A stretch of DNA of 64,000 nucleotides, taken from the NCBI GenBank assembly GCA_030272155.1, contig CP126191.1:248001-312000 (forward strand), given 5' to 3'. Position numbers and translations under genes: made by a program. Of this stretch, positions 29,727 through 41,776 are shown piece after piece (position 1 is the first letter of the stretch; each line of letters starts with the position of its first letter). Source of the stretch: Tetradesmus obliquus (lineage: Eukaryota > Chlorophyta > Chlorophyceae > Sphaeropleales > Scenedesmaceae). Under the pieces are notes generated by a model, which made no database searches, was not told the DNA's origin, and saw nothing but the letters and a program-made list of their open reading frames with translations.

Positions 29727-30887
29727 ATGAAACATTCATCGCTCGCTATTGGCTTTTTGGCCATGCTGCTTTCCAGCAGCATAGTTCGAGCTGCAGATAT
29801 TCCTACATCTCCAATTTCTCCAACAAACAGCAAGATCTCAGTCCGACACAGAGCGGCCACAGCAGAGCCCCGTTCAGCTGCTTATGGTATTTCACTGCTG
29901 GCTAGGGTTGCCAAGCCAGTGGTAGCAGTTGCAGCTAGCCAAAATGGTCAACGAGTTAGCATTACGTCAGACATGCCTTCAGGTGCGGGATCGGCTCTGC
30001 GTGCAGGATGTCTTTGCCTCATTCACTTGATGGCTACATGCTGCGTCGCAAGGCGCCACATACATATAGAAATTTTAAAATTACATGCATTTTCTCTGCT
30101 TGATACCATTGTGCGTCAACTGTAATGGTCACCAGAGGTACCACCACCAGCGTGACCAAGGGCGACACATGCTGCACTGCTCTGTGTGCAGGCACCGTCC
30201 TGTCCGGCGAATACATCGTGGCATTGTCCGCAAGCGTCAAGGACATCCGAGCTGCTATTGCAGAGTGAGACTCGCGACGTTAGCCTCTGGCAGCCTGGCC
30301 AAGGTGTAGCTGCAGCAGATGCAACATGCTGCTGGCTTGTGCATGCACTATGCTCTCTGCATGGCCACATTCTACCACCAAAGCAGGACAAAAACTATAC
30401 TCACTATCCTAAACGCTCATGTGATACCGCCGGTCCTTTCCTTCCACAGCGTCCACGCCCGCGCTGCAGTGGCAGTTGCTGCCGTCTCAGGCGACGAAGC
30501 AAGCATCGCCTCAGAGTCCGTAACAGTGCTCTCCGCCTCCCCCAGCCCCGCCCAGGGCGTGGGCAGCCACCTGGTGCTCAAAGTTCCTGCAAGCATCGAC
30601 CCAAGGGCAGTGCAGGCCTCGCTGCTGGCATCAGAGGGAGTGGAGGCGGTGGTGCAGAACAGGGTGGTCAGGACTGCCCAGGTGCATGGCGCTGCAAGTG
30701 AGTGCAGTTTGCTGACGTGCATTGGAGATACTTTGGCTGTTTTATATGTCCTGCTGGGTGACGTGGCACGCTGTTCGTGAGTCATCTGGCACGCCCCTGT
30801 CGCCTGCTTGCAGGAGCTGTGTCTAACAGCATCCCAGCAGGCGTCGCTTGCAGCCGGCTTATGTGTCCTGCCTGATGCACACCTGAC

Positions 30888-30928
<41 letters not shown>

Positions 30929-31215
30929 TCGCAGAGTGCCAGCCACCGCACTTTGCTGCAGGCGTGCAGGCGCCCGCTGCTGCCGGGCTGTCCTTCGCCT
31001 GGGAGTCATGCCTTGACGGCACCAGCCAGCTGGCCATGTTTGGCGAGCGCTGCGGGCCAGCACTCAACAAGTTCAGGTGAGGCATGCAGCAAAGAGAGGT
31101 CCAGCTGCTATTTGTCAGCAACATCATCACGTCACCAAGCAAGCCAGGCAACTGGTGTGAAAGCTGCTTGCATGTAGAAGTACTGCATGCAACGTCTGGG
31201 GAAGCCATGTAGGGT

Positions 31216-31256
<41 letters not shown>

Positions 31257-31841
31257 GCAACAGCAGCAGCAGCGCTCGTTGCATACCGTGCTTTGGTCAG
31301 CAGACAGCTACATGCTATGCAGTGCTGGCTGTTAACGTTACTGTGTGTGGTGCCTGTTTCATGGCTGTTCTACTACAAGTGAAATTTCTTGAAGGCCCAT
31401 CCTTGTGCCTGCTGCACCTGCTCCTGCACCCCCTGCTGCTGCTGGCTGCAGGTGGACTGGCATCTACACCTACAAGAAGGACACCGGCGCCCTAGTCAAG
31501 AACTGCATCAAGCTGCGCAGCAGCGAGAGCAACCCGCAGCGCATTGCGCAGCTGTTTGGCGAGTGCGGCGTGGCCCCCAAGCACTTTGCCAACCTGCCCA
31601 CCAGTGTCTGCACAGAGGCAGCAGGTGAGAGCAGCAGGCGGCTGGGCGTGGCGTATGCAGACCGTGTTGTTGGTGCTGCTGCCTTACAGCTGGCGGCTGC
31701 ACGAATGCAGCGGTGCTATGTTCTGAACATGCAGCACGTTGTTGGTAGCCAGCAGTTGCCACCAGCAGCCACCACCTCCGGCTGTGCACACGCGGTTTGT
31801 TTCGAACAGCCCCAACTGGTGCTGAACTCTGGCTGCTACTG

Positions 31842-31893
<52 letters not shown>

Positions 31894-33902
31894 CCCTGCT
31901 CCCTGCCTCCACCACCGCAGACTCTCCCTGTGCCGAGGCCTCCTCCCTGGCCAGCTACCGCGTGGACCTCTCCCGCGCCCTCTGCAGCACAGGCTCCCCA
32001 AAAGCCACCTTCACTGGCGTGCCATGCGGCCCAGCAGGGGCCCTCATTCAGTGGAACAACCTCTCACCTGCAGGCTGCCTGCCCGTTGACCGGTCAACGG
32101 CAGACCCAAAGTCCATTGCTGACTGGATCGGGCAGTGCGGGGTGCCGCCGCAGCAGATCACCGGACTGCCGACCCGCGTGTGCGGCCGCACGCCGCCCGG
32201 CGGCGGCTCTGGTCGTGATGAACCAACATCGCCGCCCGCCGATGGCGGCAACAGCGGCGGCAGCGCTGATCCCAGCCCGCCACCACCGTCAGCCAGGGTG
32301 CCTAAGACAGCAGTGAAGTCTGGGGAGTCAGCGAATTGGGGTGTGGGCAGGGTAGGGGCGTATGACAGGGCGGCGAGGACTGTGCCAGATGTTGCTGCTG
32401 CTGCCAAGGCTGGCAAGTTTGTGGTTGCTGTGGTGGACACGGGCGTGGATGCAGCGCATCCAGATCTGGAGGTGGCTGAGTTTGTGGACTTTGTGGATGC
32501 GGCTGGCAGCACGTACTACAAGAAGGACGGTGAGTGGCGGCTAGCTTACAGCAGCTTTGTGTGTTTCAGCTGCTTTGCGACAGCACTAGTGCATAAGCTG
32601 CAGCAGAGGACTCCTGACAGCTGCTTTGTGGCAGAAGCTTGCGCGATGCATGTGTTTAGGGCGGTTCAAGTCACTCATGAAGAACAGTGCCAGTGCCAAA
32701 CAGATGCCTGTGTGCATGCATGTGCTGCTGCAGCAGTTAGTGGACCAGACAACAGTAGCCTGCGCTTCAGCAACGCAGGTGTTTATTGTGGCTGCTGATC
32801 CACAGGCAACCAGCGAGCCTGCAGCTGCACCCACACGGCATGCTAAAAACATCATTCAACCATCAAACCTGTGCAGTCCTCGTGGCCTCTCCTCACTCTG
32901 CTGCTCCCATAACAATCACGCAGGTAACGGCCACGGCACGCACTGTGGCGGCATCATCGCAGCAAAGAACCAGGGATCAGGCATCTTTGGAGTAGTCCCT
33001 GGCATGCCCCTGCTGGCCCTGAAAGTGCTCAGCAAGGACGGCAGCGGCCCCCTGGAAAACGTCTACGCAGCCTACAAAGAGATCATCTCTCGCCTGCAGA
33101 AAGGAGAGAAGATCGTGTCCATCAATCTCTCACTCAGCAGCCAGACAGATGATGCTGATGCTAAGGCGTACGAATGCGGGCTAGTGGCAAAGATCCAAGC
33201 ATTTGGCACAGCAGTGGCAGCAGCAGCAGGCAATGACGGCGAAGCGCTGGATTTCAACCTGCCGGCCGCCTGCATGCAGTCCATGACTGTTACATCGCTG
33301 GACGTTAATGACAACCCGTCGTACTTTTCAAACTTTGCGGCTGTCGGCAACGCCAAGGCAGCCTCGCTGCTTGCCGCGCCTGGCCACAGCATCTACAGCA
33401 CATACACAGGAGGCGGCTACCAGACCCTCAGCGGCACCAGCATGTGAGCACTTGTTACTTTGTTACTTTGTTAATCTGATGCATTGCACTGCGCCTGATT
33501 GCAACATAGTGACTAGTTGCCTCCAGGTTGTTGTGCTGCAAGGCTCGCGCAGCTTTGTATGCGTTTGCAAATGCAGCACTCATGCCGTGCGCTACGCACG
33601 CGCAGTGCATGCTTGCAACAATTCAATTACCCTGCATCTCACCGCTGCTACTGCTGCCGCCTGCCTCTCCCCAAACACCTCACCCCAATCTACAACTCCA
33701 CAGGGCAACACCATTTGTGGCCGGATCATTTGCCTACTGCTTCCTATATGGTGCCTGCCAGTTTGGGTCGCCTGCTGTGGATGGCAACTACAAGGTGCTG
33801 ATGGCAGCAGCAGCGGCCGGCGGCTGCAGCAGCAGCAAATGCGGGCCGCAGTGGGGCACTGGCAACTACTATGGCAACATGGTCAATGTGAGGCAGTTCT
33901 AG
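29727..33902 (+). CDS. Secreted subtilase (S8 serine protease), copy 1
   Basis: This is a serine endopeptidase that probably acts outside the cell. Eight exons fit: 29727-29982, 30192-30264, 30450-30697, 30935-31076, 31452-31624, 31921-32529, 32924-33443 and 33704-33902, giving 739 residues. The parts in order are a signal peptide (MKHSSLAIGFLAMLLSSSIV), a propeptide of inhibitor I9 style (GEYIVALSASV to VEAVVQNRVV), two Cys-rich modules each ending GxCGVxP...LPTxVC, a Pro/Gly linker, and the catalytic domain. The triad is Asp470 (VVDTGVD), His504 (GNGHGTHCGG) and Ser673 (LSGTSMATPF), with oxyanion Asn604 (AAAGNDG). All key residues are present, so an active enzyme is expected. A paralogue with the same layout lies 1.6 kb downstream on the same strand. 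Algal subtilases include hatching or sporangium-wall lytic enzymes; any such role here is inference. Confidence 0.93.
31203..31275 (+). repeat. CAG microsatellite in subtilase 1 intron
   Basis: About 18 CAG units, partly broken by AAG and AAC, lie in the intron between exons 4 and 5. This is one of the few clear sense-strand CAG rather than CTG tracts in an intron here. Confidence 0.85.
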
Positions 33903-35036
33903 CTGCCGCTGCTGCACGCTAGCAATGACTTGCAACGCCACAGCTATGCTGATATTACAGTTGCAGTTTAGGTGGGCTGTCTAGCTACTTTGTAGCTTGT
34001 ATGCTATGTATATGTTTCCAGGCTGGGCAGTTTCGCTCGGCTGTAGCGCAACGCTTAGTGCTGCATTCACTGATGCCAGTGTGACTTGTGTGGCTCTGGC
34101 CGCCACAGCCACCCTTTGGCTAATTGTGCACTGAGTGCTGTATGTCGGAATGGCATGCAGTTTCAGCATCCTGTCCTGCGGCATCCCCAGTGCCTGCCAG
34201 GCAATGCCAGCATGCATTTTGCCGTGCTGCTCCTGCTTGAGCTCGCAGGTTGTTGATTGTGGATTGTAAAGTAGAGTGATGGCAGTCATGCCAGCTGAGG
34301 TGTGCATGGGTATATGTACAATATCTGTAGACAGCATCACCATCCGATATTCCTGCTCCTAAATATTGTTGTGCTCATTTGAAAAGCATTGCAACGTCTT
34401 AGTCACCTGCCATGCGCGGGCACAATGCAGGCAGGTTCATCACTGTTGATGGAGAAACTGCCTCTTTTGCACTGCGTGTCTGTCAGGTGCGCCTCAAACA
34501 CATATGTGCATGCCACGGCATTAATGTTTTAGCCTTTTATACGCTCTTAACAAGGCTTGTACTCGGGATCTCATGAGCTCTTGCCTCAAGGCCAAGCTGT
34601 GTTGACCAGGCTGTATTAGCCAGGCTGTGTTGGCTACAGCGTGCCTTGTCATTTTCTGCATGCACATCCAGGGCTGCACCTGTGCACAGTTCACCCATGT
34701 ACCTGCGACATGCGTGCTTACCATGTAAAAGGACAATTTTATACATGGTACATGCATAGCAGCGCACATGTGTGCACTGCGCAAGTTGAGCTTGGTCGGT
34801 AGCCTACTGATGAGTCTGATCAGGCGGTGATGATTGTCATGTACCACACACATGTGTGCACTGCGCAGTGCGCCGCACATGAGCATCATCATGATGCATG
34901 AGAAAGGACGTCAGGCCCGGTCACGATGTTATGTTCACAGCAAGTAACCTCCTGTGTATGCAGTGTGAGCCACGTCCTTTTGATTTCTGCCTGTGAAAAC
35001 AAGGCAGATCAACCAAGCACATCAGGTGCATGGCAT

Positions 35037-35135
35037 GGTATATACCTCGATCTCAACCTGACTCTAGACATGTGAGTGACGCTAGATATATCTCGATCTC
35101 AACCTGACTCTAGGCATGTGAGTGACGCAATATGC
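35037..35135 (+). repeat. Tandem duplication of about 52 bp
   Basis: Two nearly identical copies (TATACCTCGATCTCAACC... and TATATCTCGATCTCAACC...), each running to GTGAGTGACGC, lie side by side between the subtilase genes. Confidence 0.9.
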
Positions 35136-35471
35136 TGCACTGTGCTACTGCAATGTGTGTTACCTGCAACTGCAATTCTATATACTGACTCTCACACATC
35201 CTCCCCCCCTCCTCTAGTTTAGAACAGGGACGTGAAATGCAGCATGAACTCCCACTTTTTAGACCAAATGTGCGATGTCGCTGCTTTCTGGGTGGTAGTC
35301 GTTCCCTTTTGATGCGGCTTGAGCGGAGACTTGGGTTGATGGTGCGATGTCACAGGAATAATGTGTGCCGTAATCCACATCTCTTTGATAAGCCCACTCA
35401 ACTCGAGGTCACATTTTTCAACTCCCGTAATGTTCGAGCCAGGGATTTGCTTTTGAACACTGATCCCGTTG

Positions 35472-35480
35472 TATATATAA
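35472..35480 (+). promoter_or_regulatory. TATA box candidate, subtilase 2
   Basis: TATATATAA lies 53 bases before the ATG at 35533, in an otherwise mixed-composition flank. The spacing suits a core promoter with a short 5' leader. Confidence 0.5.
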
Positions 35481-35532
35481 CATAAGAATAATGTGGAACG
35501 CATGCGTGTCCTAGCAGAGTTCTCCACCCGCC

Positions 35533-38500
35533 ATGCCGGCTCCCGGGCTTTCCGGGTGTTTGGCTTGCGCTGTGCTTCTGTTTGCATTAATGGTGGGGGT
35601 AGCACCACAGAATCTTCCTATGGATGCTGAACCACCAATAAGGGCAATCATAGAAAGCGGAGCTACCGAGCAGCTTGTGCAGGTGCAGGCAGCAGCACTA
35701 GCCACTCCGATAGCCATCAATGGATACAGGCGCCGTTCTAGACTACAGATACCCCATAAAGACGTACCAGCAGGTGTGTTGTATTTCATCTGTATCATAC
35801 CTGTTGATATGCTTGGCGGCATTGGCTGTGGTTGCATGATTGCAGCAGTTCCAGCAGACTGCCCTACATATTACATCAGTGATGCAAGCTCTTATGCAGT
35901 TGCGAAGCTCCAAAATCCATGTGGATCTACTGGCAGCAACAGTAGGTTCAGCTGCTTTCCAAATTGCATGCACAACACGCTGCTAACAAGGCAGACCCAT
36001 CAATGTACCTGCACTGGCTGCATGCAGGCACGCCACTGCTGGGGGAGTACATCATCGTGTACCATGCAGGGACTGATGCTGCAGCAGCTGTGGCTGAGTG
36101 AGTGGCTGCATGTGTGATAGCGGCTGCAGCAGCGGTAGATTGTGCTTGCAGCTCAGCAATGGACTGCCACAGGATGGTTGCATGCCAGCCCATATGAGCT
36201 GCTTTTCTACCTGGGGACATGCAAGATGTTGAATCAATGTGCGTAGTAAACCCAGCACAGCACCGAAAGGCCTGCACCCACGCCATTGACGTAAGTAGCT
36301 GCTCTGATATGTCTACACTACTGTCATCAGCTGCAGTGACCCGCATATGTTCTGCTGTGTTCTGCCCTGCTGCCCTTGTCTACTGCTTCACTGCTTGCTT
36401 TCTTGTGCTCAGCACCCAGGTGCGTGCCGCCTCACTCATCTCAGCAGCACCAGCAGCTGGCGTGTATGCTGCCTCACTTGCAAGTGCAGCCAGCGGGCTC
36501 AGAGTGACGCTGCTGACAGCACCAGGCGACACCATACCAAACAGCAGCAGCAGCAGCAGCACTGCCAGTAGCAGCATTGTCTCAGAGAGCAGCGCCGCAG
36601 GCAGTGGTGGATCTGCGTCAACTGCCAGCAACAGCAGCAGCAGTGTCACTGGCCAAACAGCAGCGTCAGCTGCAGCAGCAGCAGTAGGTGCTGATGCTGC
36701 TGGAGTATCCCAGCCGCCACTACCAGACGTACGACAAGTACCACCAGCTGCCCTTGCAGCACCAACAACAGGAACAGCAGCCCGGCGGCTGCGAGCAGCA
36801 GCAGCAGCTGCTGCCATCCCCCTGCAGGCGCTTGTAACACTTCCCACAGATGTCGAACCCCAGTCAGTCAAAGCATCACTTTTGGCCAGCCCGTTGGTCA
36901 AAGCAGTTGTGCGCAACAGGGCAGTCTCCCTGCCACGCATTGCTGCCGCTGCTGCTGCAGCCGCACCTTGCTATGCGCCCCGTGCAGCAGCAGGCATCAG
37001 TAACGCAGCCTGGAACAGCAGCCGGTTCGCCTGGGAGGGCTGCTTGAACAGCAACACCAGCCTGGCCTTTTTCGGAGAGCGCTGCGGCAGCAGCTGGGAT
37101 AGGTTCAGGTGGACAGGCGTCTACAGCGTGTGGCGCGGCACTGGGCAGCTCTACAGCAGCAGCTGCGTGTGGCTGCGGCCCAACACTACAAATGACACCA
37201 GCTTGGCAAACATTTTTGGGGACTGCGGGGTGGCGCCGCTGCTGTTCCCTGAGCTGCCGACAAAAGTGTGCAAGGAAAGCGCAGGTGAGCCACTGCTGCA
37301 GCTGCTGAGGTCGTGCCATTACATCTGCTGCCTGCCTGCATGTTTGAGTGACCACAAAGAGAAAGAGCATGTGAGCGCTGCAGTAAGTGTGCCGTCAAAC
37401 TAGGGGCTGCTGGTCTGGCTGGTGCCCGCCTCCGCGCCTCATTGTCTGCGTGACAATATTGCCTGCCTTTCTGCCTGTCTGCTTGCCGCATCGGCCTGCC
37501 TGCCTTCCTAACCCACCTGCTTGCCTGCTTGCCTGCCTGCCTGCCTAACCCATCTGCCTGCCTGCCTAACCCACCTGCCTGCCTGCCTGCCCGCCCGCCC
37601 GCCTGCCTGCCTGCCTGCCTGCCTGCCCGCCCGCCCGCCTGCCTGCCTGCCTGCAGCATCCGCCTGCCTAGCCTCTGCCAGCCTCAGCAGCGTGCCCACC
37701 ACCCTCAGCAAGAAGTCCTGCAGCCAGGCAGAGCCGCAGCGCGCAGCAACATACCAGGGCACACCATGCGGCCCCAACAGCGCATTCATCCAGTGGCAGC
37801 GCCTCACCCCGGCAGGCTGCAGCGCCAGGACACGCAGCGGCATGCGCAACATGCAGCAGCAGGCGCAGTGGCTGGGGCAGTGCGGTGTGCCACCCTACCA
37901 AGCTAAAACCCTCCCCACTAGGGTTTGTGGCACAGCGGCCGCACCATTGCCTCCGCCTGCTAGCCCGGTAAACCCTGCTGCCTCGCCGAGCCCAAACCCT
38001 AGCACTCCTTCGCCATCACCCAGACCCTACTCTGCAGTGCCCCTGGGAAGGGTTAAACTTCAGGGGAGTGAGGCTCCAAGCTGGGGTATGGCAAGGGTGG
38101 GTGCATATGAAAGCAGCAGCAACAGCGTAGTGGATGCGGCTGCTGCAATCGCTGCCAGCAATGCAATCGTTGTGACGATCGACACAGGCTGTGACAGGAC
38201 CCACCCAGAGCTGAATTGCAGGGCGCTGGTCGACTTTGTGGATGCCAGCAGCAGCGCATACTATGGGACAGACGGCAACGGCCATGGCACGCACGTGGCA
38301 GGTAAGCAGTGTGCGGCCGCATTCCTGTGGGCTGCTGTTGCCTCCACAGCGGCTTCCCTTGATCTGTGTCGATCACGCACTGCAGTGGCAGGTGAGGAGC
38401 ACTTTCGAGCATTCCTGCAAGCTGCTTGCTCTGTTACATCAGCTTGACTACTGCTGTGTCGGCCACACAATGCTGTGTTTATGGGTCAGCACCAAGGGAC

Positions 38501-39777
38501 CCTGAAACCAGCCACTTGTGAGCTCGTGAGCTTGTCTTGATGGTGTCCGTGGTTCTTATAAAGTTCCCGTTGCTGCCGCCCGCTCCTGCAGGCATTATCA
38601 GTGCTGCAGTCAACGGCCGAGGCGTGACCGGCGTAGTCCCTGGCATGCCTCTGCTGGCCCTCAAAGTGCTCAACAAGGACGGCAGCGGCATGCTGTCCAC
38701 CATCTACACTGCTCTGGCACACGTGCTGAAGCTGCTGCAGTCTGGCACGCGCTTCGCGGCAGTCAATATGAGTCTGACTATGAACGACGGCACAACGCCG
38801 CCGGACGCGAGCGACCGCGACGTCACGTGCGGATATATTCGGGATATCGCCGCGTACGGCACAGCTGTGGTGGTGGCGGCAGGTGCGGCGGAACACCGGC
38901 ACTGTGCTCCTGCCGCATGTGTGAGGTATATGCACACTAAGCAGCGTGGTTGAGCATTTGCAGAACAGTACCGCATACTCATAAGCTGTTGCTGCTCTCC
39001 TTTTTTACTTTTCGCCTGCAGGCAACAGTGGGATAGACATGTCCAACACGCTGCCAGGGCTGTGCCCTGAGGCCATTGCTGTCACCGCACTTAACAATGT
39101 GGATGGCCCGGCATACTTCAGCAACCGCGCCTCAAGCAGCAGCAGCGCCGCCATCCTGGACACGTTGATTGCTGCGCCCGGCGTGAACATCAACAGCACG
39201 GTGCCAGTGGCGCAAGGATCTTATGAGATAATGAGCGGCACCAGCATGGTGGGTGGCGTTATAAGCTGTGTTAGTGAAAAGTGCACATAACAACATTTTT
39301 TTGATATCAGCTTCTGCGCCCTCCGGCAGCCAAAGTGGCTGCAGCTGATAGGCGTCAGCCGTCTCTACCACTGCGCTGCTGCTGGGGCGGTGGGAAACCA
39401 CTAAGAAACCTGCTGCCTGTCACTGCCAGTAAACACTTGAGTTGCAGACATCATTGGAAGAAGCAGTGCTCATCAACATGCTGCTGCTGCTGCTGCTGCT
39501 CTGCATGCCTTCTGATTCTGCTGCTGCTTCTGCTGCTTCTGCTGCCGCTGCACAGGCTGCTCCCTTTGTCACTGGCGGCTTTGCACTGTGCCACCTCAGC
39601 GGCGCCTGCAAGCTCAGCCCCTCCCCAGGCGTCACGCCTGCAGCAGCAGCCAACTACCCGCTGCTGCTGGGGGCAGCCAGGGCAGCGCCCTGCGGCAGCA
39701 AGGGCAGGTGTGGGCCCGGCTGGGGCGGCAGCTCCAGCTATAACTATGGCTACATGCTTAACTTGAAGCAGCTGTGA
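35533..39777 (+). CDS. Secreted subtilase (S8 serine protease), copy 2
   Basis: This paralogue of the upstream subtilase has seven exons: 35533-35773, 36028-36097, 36413-37284, 37657-38301, 38592-38882, 39022-39248 and 39556-39777, giving 855 residues. MPAPGLSGCLACAVLLFALMV is a signal peptide. The propeptide (GEYIIVYHAG) carries a Ser/Ala-rich expansion, then ends VKAVVRNRAV as in copy 1. The two Cys-rich modules (FFGERCGSSWDRFRW...; GQCGVPPYQAKTLPTRVC) and a Pro/Ser linker precede the protease domain. The triad is Asp570 (TIDTGCD), His604 (GNGHGTHVAG) and Ser781 (MSGTSM), with Asn708 (AAGNSG). Intron positions largely match copy 1; the intron inside the first module (FR/WTG) of copy 1 is absent here. 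Both copies keep complete catalytic residues, so a recent functional tandem duplication is likely. Confidence 0.93.
37494..37656 (+). repeat. CCTG/CCCG tetranucleotide array at an acceptor
   Basis: Dozens of CTGC and CCGC tetranucleotides form an imperfect array ending in CTGCAG at 37656, the acceptor of subtilase 2 exon 4. Two larger sub-blocks (CTAACCCACCTGC type and CCCGCCCGCC type) are themselves repeated. Confidence 0.93.
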
Positions 39778-39890
39778 GGGCAGGGGTGTGTGTGAACAGG
39801 TTGATTGTTTGAAATGGTGGCTCCAGCTGGGGCGCCAGCTCAAGCTTCAACTATGGCTACATGCTAATTCTGAGGCAGCTGTGTGGGCAT
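39719..39890 (+). repeat. Degraded copy of subtilase 2 C-terminus
   Basis: The end of the coding region (GGCAGCTCCAGCTATAACTA..., coding SSSYNYGYMLNLKQL) recurs at about 39829-39885 as SSSFNYGYMLILRQL. The copy lies just after the stop codon. Confidence 0.85.
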
Positions 39891-41386
39891 GGCTGTCTGA
39901 GTGCAACGTTTTGTATGAACAGGGTTGTGTGTGAAATGTCAGGTCTTGTTGTAGGTATTGTGTACAGATGTAGGTGTTCAGGCATGGGAGGCTGGCTGCG
40001 TAACTGCTGACATAGGTGACTGCAGCTTCAGCGGGGCTCGGGTGTTTTTTGCTTGACCAAACTCATGCATGGATTTGTGGGAGAGGTGACACTGTATGTA
40101 TGGCTTACATGAGTGTGGCCGTTGTTTGATTTGTTTCAAAAGCAGAGCTGCAAAGCTGAGATTTGAATTGTGACAGACTCTGGCTGTGTCACAAGTAGTG
40201 GCAGCTGACCACAGCTGGGTGACGCCAATGTGACTTGTTTGTGCTGCCATGCTGTGAATAAGTGTCAGCACGGCGTCCTTGATGTGCTGTGTTGTGCTTC
40301 GCTGAGCTTTGTGGATGCCTCAAATGCAGAAACTCAACTTTTGTGCGGCTTTCTGACATAGAAAGCCGTGCGTGCTGTAAAAGGGGTTGCTTGATGCCCT
40401 CCACTGACAGCGCACTTTTGAAACTAGCCGCTTGTTGCACTGCCAAACTTCCAATTGAACTTCAAGCTGTTCAAATTCACTTTGCTTGCGGTGTTGCCAG
40501 CAGCCGTATTAGCATGTATGTTTTTATTCAGCTGAGGTGGTATCCGTACTTTGTCCTGGAGTGGCAGTTGATGAACGGGTGTGGCTGACGTTTGTCTGCA
40601 TGCAGCTGCACACAGCCATTGCTCACAGGTGATGCGGTGTAGCTCAGTTGCTGCAGTGGTGGCTACAAGTAAATGACTGCCCTGATTGCTGGAGGTTGTG
40701 TCAAACAGATGAATATAATGTGTCGTGGTGATGCAACAGTCCGCATCTGGAGCTGGTGGGTTGTAGGCTGAAGCAAGGGTTTGGCTGGCTACCTGGTTAC
40801 CGGCAGTTCAAGAGGGATTCAGAATCTCAGGCGAACTTGAAACACGCTTCATAGCATAGTGACTACTTTCAAGGTATTTAGGCTCGTCTAGCCAGCCGCG
40901 AACAAATCACTCCTGCAGTCAGCCCTAGGTGCCTCGCTGCCCCTGGAGCTGCTGGATCACCCGGTATTCGTTCCAGAGGTTGAAAGGTGAGCGATCGTTT
41001 TCTTACTGCTAGCTCATACATGTCAGGCCTTCCCTCTCCAGCTTCAACCGACCCCAAACCAAGTGTTCGAACTTGAGAGGTGCCCTCCATAATTGCAGCT
41101 GCGCCTAATTCAATGTTGTCGGATTGCATTTAACTCGTAGGTCGACTGCAGCTCGCGTGATCTGCGGTCTGCTGTTGCCCAGCTTCCTCAGTGTGCTGCT
41201 GCCAGCTTGTTGGTGTTAGGCAAGCTGCTGTTGCCTGCCAGCTGTGCTTCAATGTTTGACAACAGCCTCTCAACAGCTGTCGCCTTTTGTCTTCGTCTGC
41301 AGGTAGCCTAGTGCCTAGCCTGCAGGAGCAGCAGCGCCCAGCAACAGCACACAGCTGACACAGCAGCGTGCACCAACAGCAGCACC
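39778..41386. other. Intergenic
   Basis: Beyond the copied C-terminal block, no gene is supported. Open frames on either strand under 140 codons show no family features. The last 100 bases before 41387 probably form the 5' untranslated region of SCAMP. Confidence 0.55.
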
Positions 41387-41744
41387 ATGGCATCAGGCGG
41401 ATGGGGCGGCGCGTACAGCAACCCCTTTGCAGCGCAGGAAGCAGCAGCAGCTGCAGCAGCAGCAGAGGAGAAGGTCTCTGCAGCAGGCAGGCAGGGCGCA
41501 GCATACGGCGCATGGGGTGGCAGCGGCACTCCTGCTGCTAGTGCTCCTGCTGTGCCCGCTTTCATCGCACCGACCCCGGTTACAGCTACAGCAGCTGGTG
41601 GCGGCAATGTGACAGCACGTGAAGCAGAGTTGGCTCGCAGGGAAGCGGAGCTAGCGAGGAGGGAGGCGCAGCTTGCGCAGGCAGGCGCAGGTGGCGTCAT
41701 CAAGGTGCGCGGGCGGCGGGGAGGGTTGTAAATTGTTTGTTGTC

Positions 41745-41776
<32 letters not shown>

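Larger units (their letters stand above)
33903..35532. other. Intergenic between the two subtilases
   Basis: No gene is supported. The block TCTCGATCTCAACCTGACT occurs twice about 52 bases apart (near 35045 and 35092), each time continuing to GTGAGTGACGC. ATGTGTGCACTGCGCA occurs at about 34768 and 34853. A TATA-like site lies near the right end. Confidence 0.65.

Noticed and set aside
37186-37659. Minus-strand frame with GRAGRQAG repeats
   Set aside because: It is a translation of the CCTG tetranucleotide array, not a protein.
40628-40710. tRNA-like start (GCGGTGTAGCTCAGTTG)
   Set aside because: It resembles a D-arm, but no paired anticodon arm, T-arm consensus or acceptor stem follows.
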